From: Variovorax ginsengisoli
GTDB taxonomy: Bacteria; Pseudomonadota; Gammaproteobacteria; Burkholderiales; Burkholderiaceae_C
DNA length: 64,000 bases
NCBI RefSeq assembly: GCF_030486595.1
Contig: NZ_JAUJZH010000002.1
Location: 62,001 to 126,000, forward strand
Reading direction: 5' to 3'
In this document: positions 30,038 to 38,387 of the stretch, one piece after another
Numbering within the stretch: position 1 is the first letter of the stretch
Layout of the letters: every line of letters begins with the position of its first letter
The notes under the pieces: model-generated
The model's database searches: none
What the model saw: the letters and a program-made list of their open reading frames with translations, nothing else
What the model was told of the DNA's origin: nothing
Program-made: the position numbers and the translations under genes

Positions 30038-30057
30038 AATCCTAAATCTGGAAGTTC

Positions 30058-30357
30058 CTAGGGCATCGCTGCGCCGCATTGCCAGCACAACTCGAAGCCG
30101 CCCTCGACCAGTTCGCCGCAGCGGCACTCCCAGCGGCGCTGCGGACGGTGCCTGAGCGCATGCAGCAGCCGCTCGGCGAGCGCCAACTGGGCCTCGTCCT
30201 CGATCCATATCTCCGGCAGGCACTGGTCGGGCGGCAATTGCCCGGCGGCAGCGCCCAGGTACTCGCGCTGCACCAAGGCGTCGACGCCGTCGTCGCGCAG
30301 CATCTGCACCCACAGCGTGGCGAGCGCCAGGTTGGGGGCTTGGGCGAGGCGGCGCAT
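30058..30357 (-). CDS. DUF2007-family protein with C-terminal zinc ribbon
   Basis: 99 residues. The N-terminal half fits DUF2007 (a GlnB-like ferredoxin fold, putative signal transducing protein), with LALATLWVQMLRDDGVDALV and CLPEIWIEDEAQLALAERLL. The C terminus is a zinc ribbon, WECRCGELVEGGFELCWQCG, with CxC and CxxC pairs. The molecular function is unknown. It follows the DUF3717/DUF1289 gene by 10 bases on the same strand, so the two are likely one operon. Confidence 0.8.
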   Translation of the reverse strand: MRRLAQAPNLALATLWVQMLRDDGVDALVQREYLGAAAGQLPPDQCLPEIWIEDEAQLALAERLLHALRHRPQRRWECRCGELVEGGFELCWQCGAAMP

Positions 30358-30367
30358 CGGCGGCTCT

Positions 30368-30823
30368 TCAGCCCGCGGGATCGGGCGGCGGCGGCGCAGC
30401 GTCGGCCCGGAGCTGGCTGGCCTCCCGGGCGCGCTCGGCGTACTTGTTGAAGCGCCAGGCGGTGTCCTGCATGGTGATGCGGCGCCAGGTCGAGCGCTTC
30501 TCGGCCGGCGTCATCGCCGGCCAGTGCTGGACCTCGTCGAAGCTGCGTCCGCAGCCCTTGCACTGGTCGTCACCCTGGCTGGTGGAGCAGATCGCGATGC
30601 AGGGGGTATCGGGCGTGCTCTGGTACCAGGCCAGCCAGGCCGCCCAGGCCTTGGCGGGAAAGCCGACCTCGTCGACCTCGTCCTCGTGGTGGAACACCAT
30701 CAGCGCGTAGACCTCGGCCAGCGCGCGCAGCTCGGGCGCCAGCGTGACGCCGTCGGGCGAGGGTTTTCTCTCGCGCCAGTAGTTGATGGCGGCCTCGATG
30801 TCGGTGATGTGAATGGCGGCCAT
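30368..30823 (-). CDS. DUF3717 plus DUF1289 fusion protein
   Basis: 151 residues. The N-terminal DUF3717 region (ITDIEAAINYWRERKPSPDG) is followed by a DUF1289 region (PCIAICSTSQGDDQCKGCGR, SFDEVQHWPAMTPAEKRSTW). The four Cys of the DUF1289 motif suggest a small metal site. The fusion is a recurrent architecture in Burkholderiales. Function is unknown; DUF1289 proteins are sometimes named Fe-S-binding, but that is not shown here. ATG 30823 gives the expected start; the frame is open a little further upstream without a ribosome site. Confidence 0.82.
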   Translation of the reverse strand: MAAIHITDIEAAINYWRERKPSPDGVTLAPELRALAEVYALMVFHHEDEVDEVGFPAKAWAAWLAWYQSTPDTPCIAICSTSQGDDQCKGCGRSFDEVQHWPAMTPAEKRSTWRRITMQDTAWRFNKYAERAREASQLRADAAPPPPDPAG

Positions 30824-30891
30824 GGACAGACGAAAAAAGCGAGCGCGAATCATAGTCCGGGCAATGGCCCGCACTCGTTGAAGGAATTGAA

Positions 30892-30910
30892 TGCTATCAA
30901 ATATATAGCA
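30892..30910. repeat. TGCTAT/ATAGCA stem-loop, copy 2
   Basis: A 6-bp inverted repeat (30892-30897 and 30905-30910) with a 7-base A/T loop, preceded by AA as in the copy at 11161-11183. It lies in an intergenic gap, again suggesting a dispersed family. Confidence 0.45.
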
Positions 30911-30971
30911 CCATCTTCTCTATTCACGGGTCATCCAGGCCATTTCTCTTTAAAGACCCGGACGAGCCCGG

Positions 30972-31000
30972 TTGCAACACCCCGCCCTCGATGCTCTAAT
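30972..31000 (+). promoter_or_regulatory. Sigma-70 type promoter for the terC/alx leader
   Basis: TTGCAA (30972-30977) and TCTAAT (30995-31000) are spaced by 17 bases. The start of transcription would be near 31007, just where the riboswitch begins. Confidence 0.6.
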
Positions 31001-31007
31001 TCCAGCC

Positions 31008-31124
31008 ACGAAGGGGAGTAGCTCCCACTTGCTCCCGAGGGAGTGGGTTCGCCAGGTCGTCAATACGAAGCAAAAAACTTCCGGCCTGTCGGGCAGCCGC
31101 GTGCTGTCATGCAAGACCTTCGAT
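31008..31124 (+). ncRNA. yybP-ykoY (manganese) riboswitch
   Basis: The leader shows the conserved yybP-ykoY blocks: AAGGGGAGTAGCTCCC at 31011-31026 and GCAAGACCTTC at 31111-31121, with stem sequences between. This class binds Mn2+ and activates mntP and alx-type genes in E. coli. Its place 115 bases before a TerC/Alx-family gene is the classic context. It rests on motif recognition and was not checked with a covariance model. Confidence 0.88.
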
Positions 31125-31238
31125 ATAAGCCCTCGCGGGTTTGATCGAAGCGTTGCATTTCCTGGAACTCCGTTCTCTCAAGTCAACGCCTCAACCGATC
31201 CACGCGAGCGGGAGTGAAACGAAAACAGAGAGGACTTC

Positions 31239-31976
31239 ATGGAGCAATTTCTAACCCCCGAGTTCTGGGTCGCGGTCGGCCAGATCATCATGATCGACAT
31301 CCTGCTGGGTGGCGACAACGCGGTCGTCATCGCACTGGCCTGCCGCAAGCTGCCGCCTGCCCAGCGCACCAAGGGCATCCTGTGGGGCACCGCGGGCGCC
31401 ATCGTGCTGCGCGTGGTCCTGATCTTCTTCGCGCTCACGCTGCTGGCGATTCCGTTCCTGAAGCTGGCCGGCGCCATCCTGCTGCTGTGGATCGGCGTCA
31501 AGCTGCTGGCGCCCGAGCATGACGACGCCCACGGCAACATCGCCGCCAGCGACAAGCTCTGGGCCGCGGTCAAGACCGTGATCGTGGCCGACCTCGTGAT
31601 GAGCGTCGACAACGTGATCGCGATCGCAGGCGCCGCGCAGGGCGCCGGCGAAGGCCACCAGATGCCGCTGGTCATCTTCGGCCTGCTCGTGAGCATCCCG
31701 ATCATCGTCTGGGGCAGCCAGCTGGTCATCAAGCTGATGGACCGCTTCCCGCTGATCATCACCTTGGGCGGCATGCTGCTCGGCTGGATCGCCGGCACCA
31801 TGGCGGTATCCGATCCGTCCGTGGCCAACCCGGCCGCCTGGACCTGGGTGCCCAAGCTGCCGCAGAGCGACGTGGTGCGCTACGCGGCCGGCGTCATCGG
31901 TGCGCTGCTGGTGCTGGTGATCGGCAAGTGGGTGGCCTCGCGGCGCCCGAAGCCGGCCGAAACGGTCGCCGCCTGA
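31239..31976 (+). CDS. TerC/Alx-family membrane protein, riboswitch-controlled
   Basis: 245-residue inner-membrane protein of the TerC family (also called YjbE/Alx-like). Typical paired motifs are the first repeat IDILLGGDNAVVIALACR and the second repeat VADLVMSVDNVIAIAGAAQ; the DN acidic pairs within helices suggest a metal-ion path. About seven hydrophobic segments are present. With the yybP-ykoY leader this fits a manganese exporter such as Alx rather than tellurite resistance. A clear gagagg precedes the ATG. Two further plus-strand genes follow. Confidence 0.9.
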   Translation: MEQFLTPEFWVAVGQIIMIDILLGGDNAVVIALACRKLPPAQRTKGILWGTAGAIVLRVVLIFFALTLLAIPFLKLAGAILLLWIGVKLLAPEHDDAHGNIAASDKLWAAVKTVIVADLVMSVDNVIAIAGAAQGAGEGHQMPLVIFGLLVSIPIIVWGSQLVIKLMDRFPLIITLGGMLLGWIAGTMAVSDPSVANPAAWTWVPKLPQSDVVRYAAGVIGALLVLVIGKWVASRRPKPAETVAA

Positions 31977-32032
31977 AGCGATTTCTTCCGTCGATGTCTC
32001 TCCCACTCCAACCACCCCAAGAAGGAGCAACC

Positions 32033-32497
32033 ATGGAAAAGGTCATTCTGTACGTGGACGACGCGGCCTACGCGCGCGAATTCCTCGCCCGGCCTCCTGC
32101 CGCGGCCGGCGGCGCCGACGTGAGCGAATGGGTGCTCGTGGCGTGCGCCCCGCGCATGACCCATCGTATCAGCAAGTGGGTCAGCCACAGTGCCCGCGAG
32201 AACTGGCGCGCCAAGTGGTTCGCCAAGGTGCAGGAGCAGCTGCTGCCCGTGCTCACGCACGGCGGCACGCCGGTGATGCCGGTGCTGGCCAAGGGGCCGC
32301 TCGCCGACCTCACCCAGCGCCTGAAGCTGGAGCACGGCGCGGCGCGGGTGGTCGACGCGCGGCGGCCGAAGCTCGGGGTCGACCTCGAGCCCGTGGCGCC
32401 CGATGTCCCGCCGGCCGGCCACTCGGGCTGGGCGCTGCCAGGCGCGATGGTGGGCATGGGCGCGCTGCTGGTGCTGGCCAACGAGCTCTCCGAGTAG
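32033..32497 (+). CDS. Conserved hypothetical protein with C-terminal membrane segment
   Basis: 154 residues from ATG 32033, which follows GAAGGAG. No known domain is recognised. The protein begins MEKVILYVDDAAYAREFL, has a basic middle (ARENWRAKWFAKVQEQLLPV), and ends in a hydrophobic stretch (WALPGAMVGMGALLVLANEL) that could be a tail anchor. It is third-party to the manganese-regulated terC gene (56-base gap), so it may share that control. Function unknown. Confidence 0.7.
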   Translation: MEKVILYVDDAAYAREFLARPPAAAGGADVSEWVLVACAPRMTHRISKWVSHSARENWRAKWFAKVQEQLLPVLTHGGTPVMPVLAKGPLADLTQRLKLEHGAARVVDARRPKLGVDLEPVAPDVPPAGHSGWALPGAMVGMGALLVLANELSE

Positions 32498-32515
32498 CCG
32501 GACCGCCTCGCCCGG

Positions 32516-32872
32516 ATGCGACTTCTCATCAGGTGGCTGCTGAGCGCGCTGGCGCTGCTGGCGGTGGCCTATCTCTACAGCGGGGTCCAGGTCAGCACCT
32601 ACACCTCGGCGCTGCTGGCGGCGGCCGTGATCGGGCTGCTCAACATGTTCGTGCGGCCGGTGCTGGTGGTGCTGACCTTGCCGGTCACGATCGTCACGCT
32701 GGGCCTGTTCCTGTTCGTCATCAACGCCCTGCTCTTCTGGGCGGCATCGGGCCTGCTGTCGGGCTTCCATGTCAACAGCTTCTTCGCGGCGCTGGTCGGC
32801 TCGCTGATCTATTCGCTGCTCGGCGTGGTGATCGAGTCCGCGCTCGGCGGACTGTTCTCGAAGCAGGCCTGA
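32516..32872 (+). CDS. Phage holin family / YvlD-like membrane protein
   Basis: 118 residues made of four hydrophobic helices: LIRWLLSALALLAVAYLY, ALLAAAVIGLLNMFVRPVLV, TLGLFLFVINALLFWAASGL and SFFAALVGSLIYSLLGVVI. This is the DUF360/YvlD pattern that annotation systems call phage holin family, but it is a chromosomal membrane protein, not a lysis gene. It follows the previous gene by 18 bases, so it is in the terC operon. Role unknown, perhaps envelope stress. Confidence 0.85.
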   Translation: MRLLIRWLLSALALLAVAYLYSGVQVSTYTSALLAAAVIGLLNMFVRPVLVVLTLPVTIVTLGLFLFVINALLFWAASGLLSGFHVNSFFAALVGSLIYSLLGVVIESALGGLFSKQA

Positions 32873-32886
32873 AGCCCGCGCGCTGC

Positions 32887-32913
32887 GCGGCCGCTACCTG
32901 GGTGGCCGCTTTT
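32887..32913 (+). terminator. Probable rho-independent terminator of the terC operon
   Basis: GCGGCC (32887-32892) pairs with GGCCGC (32904-32909), followed by TTTT. It lies 15 bases past the last gene and overlaps the 3' end of the convergent M48 protease gene. Confidence 0.55.
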
Positions 32914-34474
32914 CCTCGGCGGCCTCCTCCCTGAGGAGCGCGTCCACCGCACGGGCGCGGGTGTCGATGATCGACGCCTCGTAGTGGTCGATCGGCACCG
33001 AGCCGGGCTTGCGGACCAGATCCTGCGCCGCCTTGAATCGATCGCGCGCGGCCGCCAGGTCGAGCGTGGCAACATTGGACTCGGCGTCGGCGCGGATCGC
33101 GCTCACCGACTCGTTGTTGGCGCCGTACAGGTTGGCCAGGCTGCGCCAGGCCGTGGCGTCGCGCGGATGGGTCGCGACCCAGTCGCGCAGCGCCGGGATC
33201 ATCGGTGCCGGGGCGTGGGTGGCGACCGCGGCCTGCGCCGCGAGCAGCAGTTCGGGGCGGTCCTTGACCTTCGGATCGAGCAGCGCCGCGGCCGCCTGCG
33301 GCGCGCCCGCGGCAAGTTCGATCTCGGCCGAGAGCAGGCGCGCCAGCCGCGCCGAAGGCGCATCGCCGGCGGTGCGAGCGATCAGCCGCTGGACCAGGGC
33401 GCGGGCCGCCTTGAAGTCGCGCAGTTCATTGGCCGACAGCGCGGCCGCGTAGAGAGTGCCGGCCTGCTGCGCCGGCGAACTGCGCGCGAACTCACTGGCC
33501 CCGGCCGCATCGACCCATTGGCGCAGCACGTCGACGCCGGGGCGCGTGAACACCCGGGCGCGGGCGGAGATCATGGCGTGGTCCATCAGCAGCGGCAGCG
33601 CGGCCGCGTTGCCGGGCTTGAACTGGAACCGGCCCTGCATGTCCGCGATCCGCTCGCTGTTGAGCGGGTGGCTGCGCAGGTAGGGGTAGGAGCCGTTGTC
33701 GTTGAGCCGCGCGGCGTATTGCAGCTTCTCGAACATCGCCGCCGCGCCCTGCGGCGCATAGCCTGCCTGGGTCATGACGCCGAAGCCGACCCGATCGGCC
33801 TCGCGCTCCATGTCGCGCGAGAAGCTCAGCTGGTTCTGCATGAAGGCCGCCTGGCTGCCCATGATCATGGCCTGGCCGGCATCGCCGCTGCGGCTCTTGC
33901 TGGCCGCGATCACCCCGAGGACCATGGCCGCCAGCATCAACGGCAGCTGCTGGCTCTGCTTGGCCATGATGCGCGCGATATGGCGCTGCGTGACGTGCGA
34001 CAGCTCGTGGCCGAGCACGGTGGCCAGCTCGTCCCGGCTGCCGACCACCGCCAGCAGCCCCAGGTTGAGCCCGAGGTAGCCGCCCGGCAGCGCGAAGGCG
34101 TTGATGGTGCGGTCGCGGCCCAGCAGGATGGTCCAGGCGAAGCGCTCGTCGAGTTCGGGCGTGAGCTCGCCGCGCATGCGCGCCGCCGCCAGCAGGCGCT
34201 GCCAGATGTCCTGCACGTACTCGACCAGCACCGGGTCGTCGAGGTAGTCCGGGTCGCGGTAGAGCTCGCGGGCGATCTGGTCGCCCAGGTGGCGTTCGGC
34301 GGCGGCGGTCATCTCGCCGCCATCGCCCATGCCGGGCAGCAGCTGGGCCTGGGCGCGCAGCGGCAGGGCGACCTGGGCGGCCATCAACAGGCCGGCGCAC
34401 AGGCCGCGCAGCAAGCGTCTGGCGCGCCCCGCCGCGGTGTGAAGGGGTCGGTCGGTGGGAGTCAAGCGTGGCAT
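32894..34474 (-). CDS. bepA: M48-family metalloprotease, BepA/YfgC-like, with TPR region
   Basis: 526-residue periplasmic zinc protease. After a signal peptide (LLRGLCAGLLMAAQVALPLRAQAQ), the catalytic domain has the HExxH zinc motif in VLGHELSHVTQRHIA, with the third ligand in SRDMEREADRVGF. The C-terminal half is alpha-helical and TPR-like, as in BepA, which degrades or refolds stalled outer-membrane proteins such as LptD. Start ATG 34474 is chosen; a GTG at 34510 is also possible and neither has an ideal ribosome site. Divergent from moaC. Confidence 0.88.
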   Translation of the reverse strand: MPRLTPTDRPLHTAAGRARRLLRGLCAGLLMAAQVALPLRAQAQLLPGMGDGGEMTAAAERHLGDQIARELYRDPDYLDDPVLVEYVQDIWQRLLAAARMRGELTPELDERFAWTILLGRDRTINAFALPGGYLGLNLGLLAVVGSRDELATVLGHELSHVTQRHIARIMAKQSQQLPLMLAAMVLGVIAASKSRSGDAGQAMIMGSQAAFMQNQLSFSRDMEREADRVGFGVMTQAGYAPQGAAAMFEKLQYAARLNDNGSYPYLRSHPLNSERIADMQGRFQFKPGNAAALPLLMDHAMISARARVFTRPGVDVLRQWVDAAGASEFARSSPAQQAGTLYAAALSANELRDFKAARALVQRLIARTAGDAPSARLARLLSAEIELAAGAPQAAAALLDPKVKDRPELLLAAQAAVATHAPAPMIPALRDWVATHPRDATAWRSLANLYGANNESVSAIRADAESNVATLDLAAARDRFKAAQDLVRKPGSVPIDHYEASIIDTRARAVDALLREEAAEEKRPPR

Positions 34475-34529
34475 TCCTCGTCCATGGCTCGGGCTCGTAT
34501 GATGCTGCACTCAGCGGAACGTTCACACA

Positions 34530-35009
34530 ATGAGTTCTCTCACCCATTTCGATGCCCAGGGCCAGGCGCACATGGTCGACGTGGCGGCCAAGCCCGCGAC
34601 CCACCGCGTGGCCGTGGCGACCGGCCGCATCGAGATGATGCCGTCGACCTTGGCGCTGATCGAATCGGGCACGGCAAAGAAGGGCGACGTGCTCGGCATC
34701 GCCCGCATCGCCGGCATCCAGGCCGCCAAGAAGACCAGCGACCTGATCCCGCTGTGCCATCCGCTGGCGCTGACCCGCGTGGCGGTGGCCTTTGCGCTGG
34801 CCGATGGCGGCGCGCCGCAGGTGGCCTGCACCGCGACCGTCGAGACCGTGGGGCCGACCGGCGTCGAGATGGAAGCGCTGACCGCCGTGCAGGTGGCTCT
34901 GCTGACCATCTACGACATGTGCAAGGCGGTCGACCGCGGGATGCGCATCAACGACGTGCACGTGCTGGAGAAGCACGGGGGCAAGTCGGGGAGCTACGTG
35001 GCGGGCTGA
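34530..35009 (+). CDS. moaC: Cyclic pyranopterin monophosphate synthase
   Basis: 159-residue second enzyme of molybdenum cofactor synthesis, converting 3',8-cyclo-7,8-dihydro-GTP to cPMP with MoaA. Family motifs are [60 protein letters not shown] and [16 protein letters not shown]. The catalytic Lys and Asp positions and full length (usual 160) are intact. No other mo* genes are in the window. Its 3' end overlaps the convergent oligosaccharyltransferase gene by about 16 bases. Confidence 0.95.
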   Translation: MSSLTHFDAQGQAHMVDVAAKPATHRVAVATGRIEMMPSTLALIESGTAKKGDVLGIARIAGIQAAKKTSDLIPLCHPLALTRVAVAFALADGGAPQVACTATVETVGPTGVEMEALTAVQVALLTIYDMCKAVDRGMRINDVHVLEKHGGKSGSYVAG

Positions 35010-36703
35010 GGCTGTTCGGGCGCGTCGTCGGCCAGCGGCAGGCCGGCGAGCCAGCGGCCGTATTGGTGCGGGAAGGCCGCCTTGAAGCGCGCGGCCTGGG
35101 CGGCCGCCTCGTCCGCCTCGCCCAGCAGCACGGCGCTGTCGATCAGCTTGACGATCACCGACGGCTCGGGCGAGTAGTGCAGCACGCGTTGCGCCAGCGC
35201 ATGCATCTCGGCTGCGTTGGCGGGGTCGACCGGCGTCAGCGTCAGCCGGGCGAAGGCGACCGGTGCCTCGAAGAGCAGCGAGCGCTGCGCCTGGTCGAGC
35301 GGGTGGTCGCGGTAGGCCGGCAGCCGCTGGTCGCGCGCCAGATAGACCTGGCTGTCCGGGTGTAGTCCCAGGCGGCGTAGCCGACCACGGCCAGCAGCGC
35401 GAGCGCGCAGGCCATCGGGACGGCACGCGCCGCCAGCGGCAGGACCCGGGGCGATCGCCGGGCCGCCGGTGCCGGTGCCGGCCAGAGGAAACCCAGGCAC
35501 AGCCCGAAGATGAGCTGGAACGGCCCGAACCACAGCGGGTATTCGAGCAGGCTGTGCAGGACGATGACGGCCAGCAGGCCCCAGGCCATCAGCCGGGCCG
35601 GGTCGACCTCGCGCCACGGACGGGCGGCCCTCACCAGCCAGCCCAAGCCGCCGCAGACCAGCAGGGCGGCCGGAATGCCGAGCTCGACCGCGAGGTGCAG
35701 CGGCAGGTTGTGGGCGTTGTCGAGGATCTCGACGAAGCGCGGACCGGCATAGAGCGTGCTGTAGTGGGCGAACTTCAACTCGCCCCAGCCCCAGCCGGCC
35801 CAGGGATGCAGGGCGATCAGGTCGATGACGTTGCGCCAGAGCACGAGCCGGCTGTGGGCGTCCGGAGCGCCGTCGCGCAGGCACTTCGACCGCGGGGCCG
35901 GCGAGGTGGGGCAGGAGCCAGGAGGCTGTGAAATAGGCCAGCACCAGCGAGACGAGAACCAGGGGATGCGGAAGGCGAGCAGGCCGGGCAAGGCCGCGTC
36001 GACGCTCGCGCCAGGCCAGGAAGGCCGAGGCGCCGGCGATCAGCAGCAGTTGAAGCAGGCCGGTGCGGGAGGTCGCGGCGGCGGCGGCGACGACCAGCAG
36101 CAGGGCGGCCGGTGCCAAAGCGGCGCGGACCCGGCGACCGTGAACCGCGTGCAGCCACAAGGCCGCGATCAGCGCCATGCTGATCAGCGAGGCGAACTGG
36201 TTGCGCTGGCGCAGGTTGCCGTAGGCCTGGCCGGGTTCGGGGGCGGTGGTCCAGGGGACCAGGGGCTCGGCGCACCCGTAGTACTGGAGGAGGCCGAGGA
36301 CGGCGTTGAGAAGGCCGGCGATGAGCAGTGCACAGGCCCAGGGGGCCGGCGAACCGGCGCGCGCCATGCCGGCGCCGAGGCAGGCGGCCAGGCCCACCAT
36401 TGCCAGGGCGAAGACGGTTGCAGCGGCCAGGGGGATGCCGTGGCCGTGGCCGAGGATGAGCGCGAGGGTGGCTGTGGTGAGCCAGGTGATCTGGGGTCGG
36501 GAGGGCAGACGGGTCGGCGCGAGGCCTGCCAGCAGGGCCACGCAAGCCCAGGTCGCCAGTTGCTGCTGGGTGTTGACCGAGGGGCCTTCGGCGCAGGGAA
36601 ACAGAAAAGGCAGAGCAATCAGCGTGGCGAGCGCGATTTTTCCGGATGCGTTTAAGGCGGTTTCTCTTTTGCAGTCGACTCGGAGACGCGAACTAAAGAT
36701 CAC
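34994..36703 (-). pseudogene. pglL: PglL/Wzy_C O-oligosaccharyltransferase, two compensating frameshifts
   Basis: Polytopic ligase gene of about 569 codons, the family that transfers lipid-linked glycans to pilin (PglL/TfpO) or lipid A (WaaL). The N-terminal frame gives several helices and the family-typical YYGCAEPLVPW and AYGNLRQRNQFASLIS. Near 35880 the sequence gains one base: the true protein continues in another frame with RDGAPDAHSRLVLWRNVIDL and the diagnostic loop NAHNLPLHLAVELGIPA. Near 35358 one base is lost and the first frame returns with SQVYLARDQRLPAYRD to the stop. All parts of the protein remain readable, so an assembly error or a recent double mutation is likelier than old decay. 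The start (GTG 36703) is uncertain. The pilE gene is divergent next door. Confidence 0.8.
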
Positions 36704-36844
36704 ATGGAGACAGGCAAAAGTTCACAGATTGACCGGTCATGGGCGACGAAAGGAAGCGCGGCGCTGACGGGCGGCGACGTCAAAACAGGCCGGTCAGTGA
36801 CAATTTGTGACCTAAATCCAGCAATGCCGACAAAGGTCATCACA

Positions 36845-37312
36845 GTGCAAAACGTTTCCCAATCTCGTTGCCGGTCGACGGGCTTCACGCTCATCGAAGT
36901 CATGATTGTGGTGGCGATCATCGGGATTCTGGCCGCCGTGGCGTTGCCCGCGTACAACGACTATGTCCGGCGGGGCCAGATTCCCGAAGCGTTCACGCAG
37001 TTGTCGGCCTACCGGGCCAAGATGGAACAGTACTACCAGGACAACAGGAACTATGGGACTGCGGCCAAGTGCGCCGCAGATTCGAGCGCCGACGGTTGGA
37101 ACTCCTTTGTGCCCGGCAACGCCAAGTATTTCGGCTTCGGCTGCGTGACCAACAACTCCCAGCAGGGCTACACGATCACCGCGACAGGCAACGCGGCCAG
37201 CGCGGTGGGCCATGTCTACACGATCGACCACAACGGCGATCGCACGACCACCAAGTTCAAGGGTGCCGACGTGACGGCGACATGCTGGCTCACGAGTTCG
37301 GCGACCTGCTGA
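36845..37312 (+). CDS. pilE: Type IV pilin PilE (minor pilin)
   Basis: 155-residue class III-signal prepilin. The leader ends QSRCRSTG, followed by the mature N terminus [20 protein letters not shown] with F+1 and E+5, the site for PilD cleavage and methylation. The C-terminal pair of Cys (GCVTNN and TATCWLTSSATC) gives the D-region disulphide. GTG 36845 has an AAAGG at good spacing; ATG 36824 would add 7 residues without one. First gene of the minor-pilin operon, divergent from the pglL-like gene. Confidence 0.88.
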   Translation: MQNVSQSRCRSTGFTLIEVMIVVAIIGILAAVALPAYNDYVRRGQIPEAFTQLSAYRAKMEQYYQDNRNYGTAAKCAADSSADGWNSFVPGNAKYFGFGCVTNNSQQGYTITATGNAASAVGHVYTIDHNGDRTTTKFKGADVTATCWLTSSATC

Positions 37313-37328
37313 ACCAGCGAGGCCCACG

Positions 37329-37925
37329 ATGCGCCAACGCGGCTTTTCACTGATCGAAATCGTCGTCACCATCGCGGTGCTGGCGCTGATCCTGTTCGCG
37401 GCCCTGCCGAGCCTGGGCACATGGCTCGACAACACCCGGATCCGGAACGTGGCCGACTCTTTGCAGAACGGACTTCAAGTGGCTCGTGGCGAAGCGGTTC
37501 GCCGAAATGAGAGCGTTTCGTTCTGGCTGGTCAGCCTGGAGGATCCGTCGGTACTGGCGAACGACTGCACACTTTCCGCGAGCAGCGGCTCCTGGGTCGT
37601 AAGCGTGTACTCGCCGCTCAAGCACTGCGGTGATCCGCCTTCGACCATATCCTCGCCCAAGCTTGTCACCGGCCGGGCCGTCGGCGACGGCGGCGGCCAC
37701 GTCGGCGTCGCGGCGGTGCAATCCGACCTCAGCACAGGAGGCGTCAGCGTGACGTTCAACGGCTTCGGGCGCATCGTCAACTCGGATTACATCCGCCAGA
37801 TCGATGTGACCGGATCTCGTTCCGGCGTGAGCTACAGAGACCTGCGCATTGCCATCACGCCCGCCGGGCAAGTGCGCATGTGCGATCCCAAGGTCTCCGA
37901 CAGCAACGATCCACGCAAGTGCTGA
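37329..37925 (+). CDS. fimT: GspH/FimT family pseudopilin
   Basis: 198-residue minor pseudopilin. Very short leader MRQRG, then FSLIEIVVTIAVLALILFAA with E+5. The C-terminal GspH domain has LQNGLQVARGEAVRRNESV near residues 45-65, typical of FimT/FimU. Such proteins prime type IV pilus assembly and, in FimT homologues, bind DNA for natural transformation; the second role is only family knowledge here. It lies 16 bases after pilE in the same operon. Confidence 0.87.
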   Translation: MRQRGFSLIEIVVTIAVLALILFAALPSLGTWLDNTRIRNVADSLQNGLQVARGEAVRRNESVSFWLVSLEDPSVLANDCTLSASSGSWVVSVYSPLKHCGDPPSTISSPKLVTGRAVGDGGGHVGVAAVQSDLSTGGVSVTFNGFGRIVNSDYIRQIDVTGSRSGVSYRDLRIAITPAGQVRMCDPKVSDSNDPRKC

Positions 37926-37939
37926 CCCCGACAAACGAC

Positions 37940-38386
37940 ATGAAATCCCCCGGAACCCCTTCCCGCGCCACGCGCCGCGCGAACTCCAGAAAGCCCCAAA
38001 GCGGCATCGCGCTGATCGAAGTGCTGGTGGCGCTGCTGATCTTCATGTTGGGCGTGCTCGGCCTGGTCGGCCTGCAGACTTCGATGACGCGCGTGCAGAC
38101 CGAGGCCAAGGTGCGTGCGGATGCGGTCAATCTCGCCAACGACCTGATCGGCCGGATGTGGACGGATCTCAACAATCTCTCCGCCTACAACGGAAGCGGT
38201 TGCGCTTCGCAGACTCGCTGCCGCGAGTGGCAGGACAAGGTCGCCGGCGCGCTGCCGGTGGGACAAGGCGCGGTGGCCTTCGATGCCACCTCCGGCAACG
38301 TGACCGTGACGATCACCTGGACGACGCCTAGCGGCGAATCGCACAAGTACGTCACCAGCACCACCGTCTCGAAGGCATCGACATAG
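37940..38386 (+). CDS. pilV: Type IV pilus minor pilin PilV
   Basis: 148-residue minor pilin from ATG 37940. A basic leader of about 24 residues ends KPQSG, before IALIEVLVALLIFMLGVLGL with E+5. The mature part has the PilV-like QTSMTRVQTEAKVRADAVNL. PilV, PilW and PilX form the pilus initiation complex with PilY1. The leader is longer than in P. aeruginosa PilV but within the family range. Gap to fimT is 14 bases; pilW follows at once. Confidence 0.87.
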   Translation: MKSPGTPSRATRRANSRKPQSGIALIEVLVALLIFMLGVLGLVGLQTSMTRVQTEAKVRADAVNLANDLIGRMWTDLNNLSAYNGSGCASQTRCREWQDKVAGALPVGQGAVAFDATSGNVTVTITWTTPSGESHKYVTSTTVSKAST

Positions 38387-38387
38387 C

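Larger units (their letters stand above)
29190..30057. other. Low-GC accessory stretch with no firm gene
   Basis: About 870 bases between the recombinase start and the DUF2007 gene. Base composition is clearly less GC-rich than the flanks, as in the recombinase itself. Contents are the 8-bp tandem repeat, one weak ORF (29436-29684) and a palindrome at 30020-30037. No tRNA, IS end or attachment-site pair could be recognised by eye. Confidence 0.5.

Noticed and set aside
32516..32872. Reading the holin-family gene as part of a prophage lysis cassette
   Set aside because: Four-helix YvlD/DUF360 pattern, no endolysin or phage genes nearby, and it sits in the terC operon.
36704..36823. N-terminal extension of PilE back to 36704
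   Set aside because: Would place about 60 residues before the prepilin cleavage site; leaders are normally short and a GTG with a ribosome site is available at 36845.
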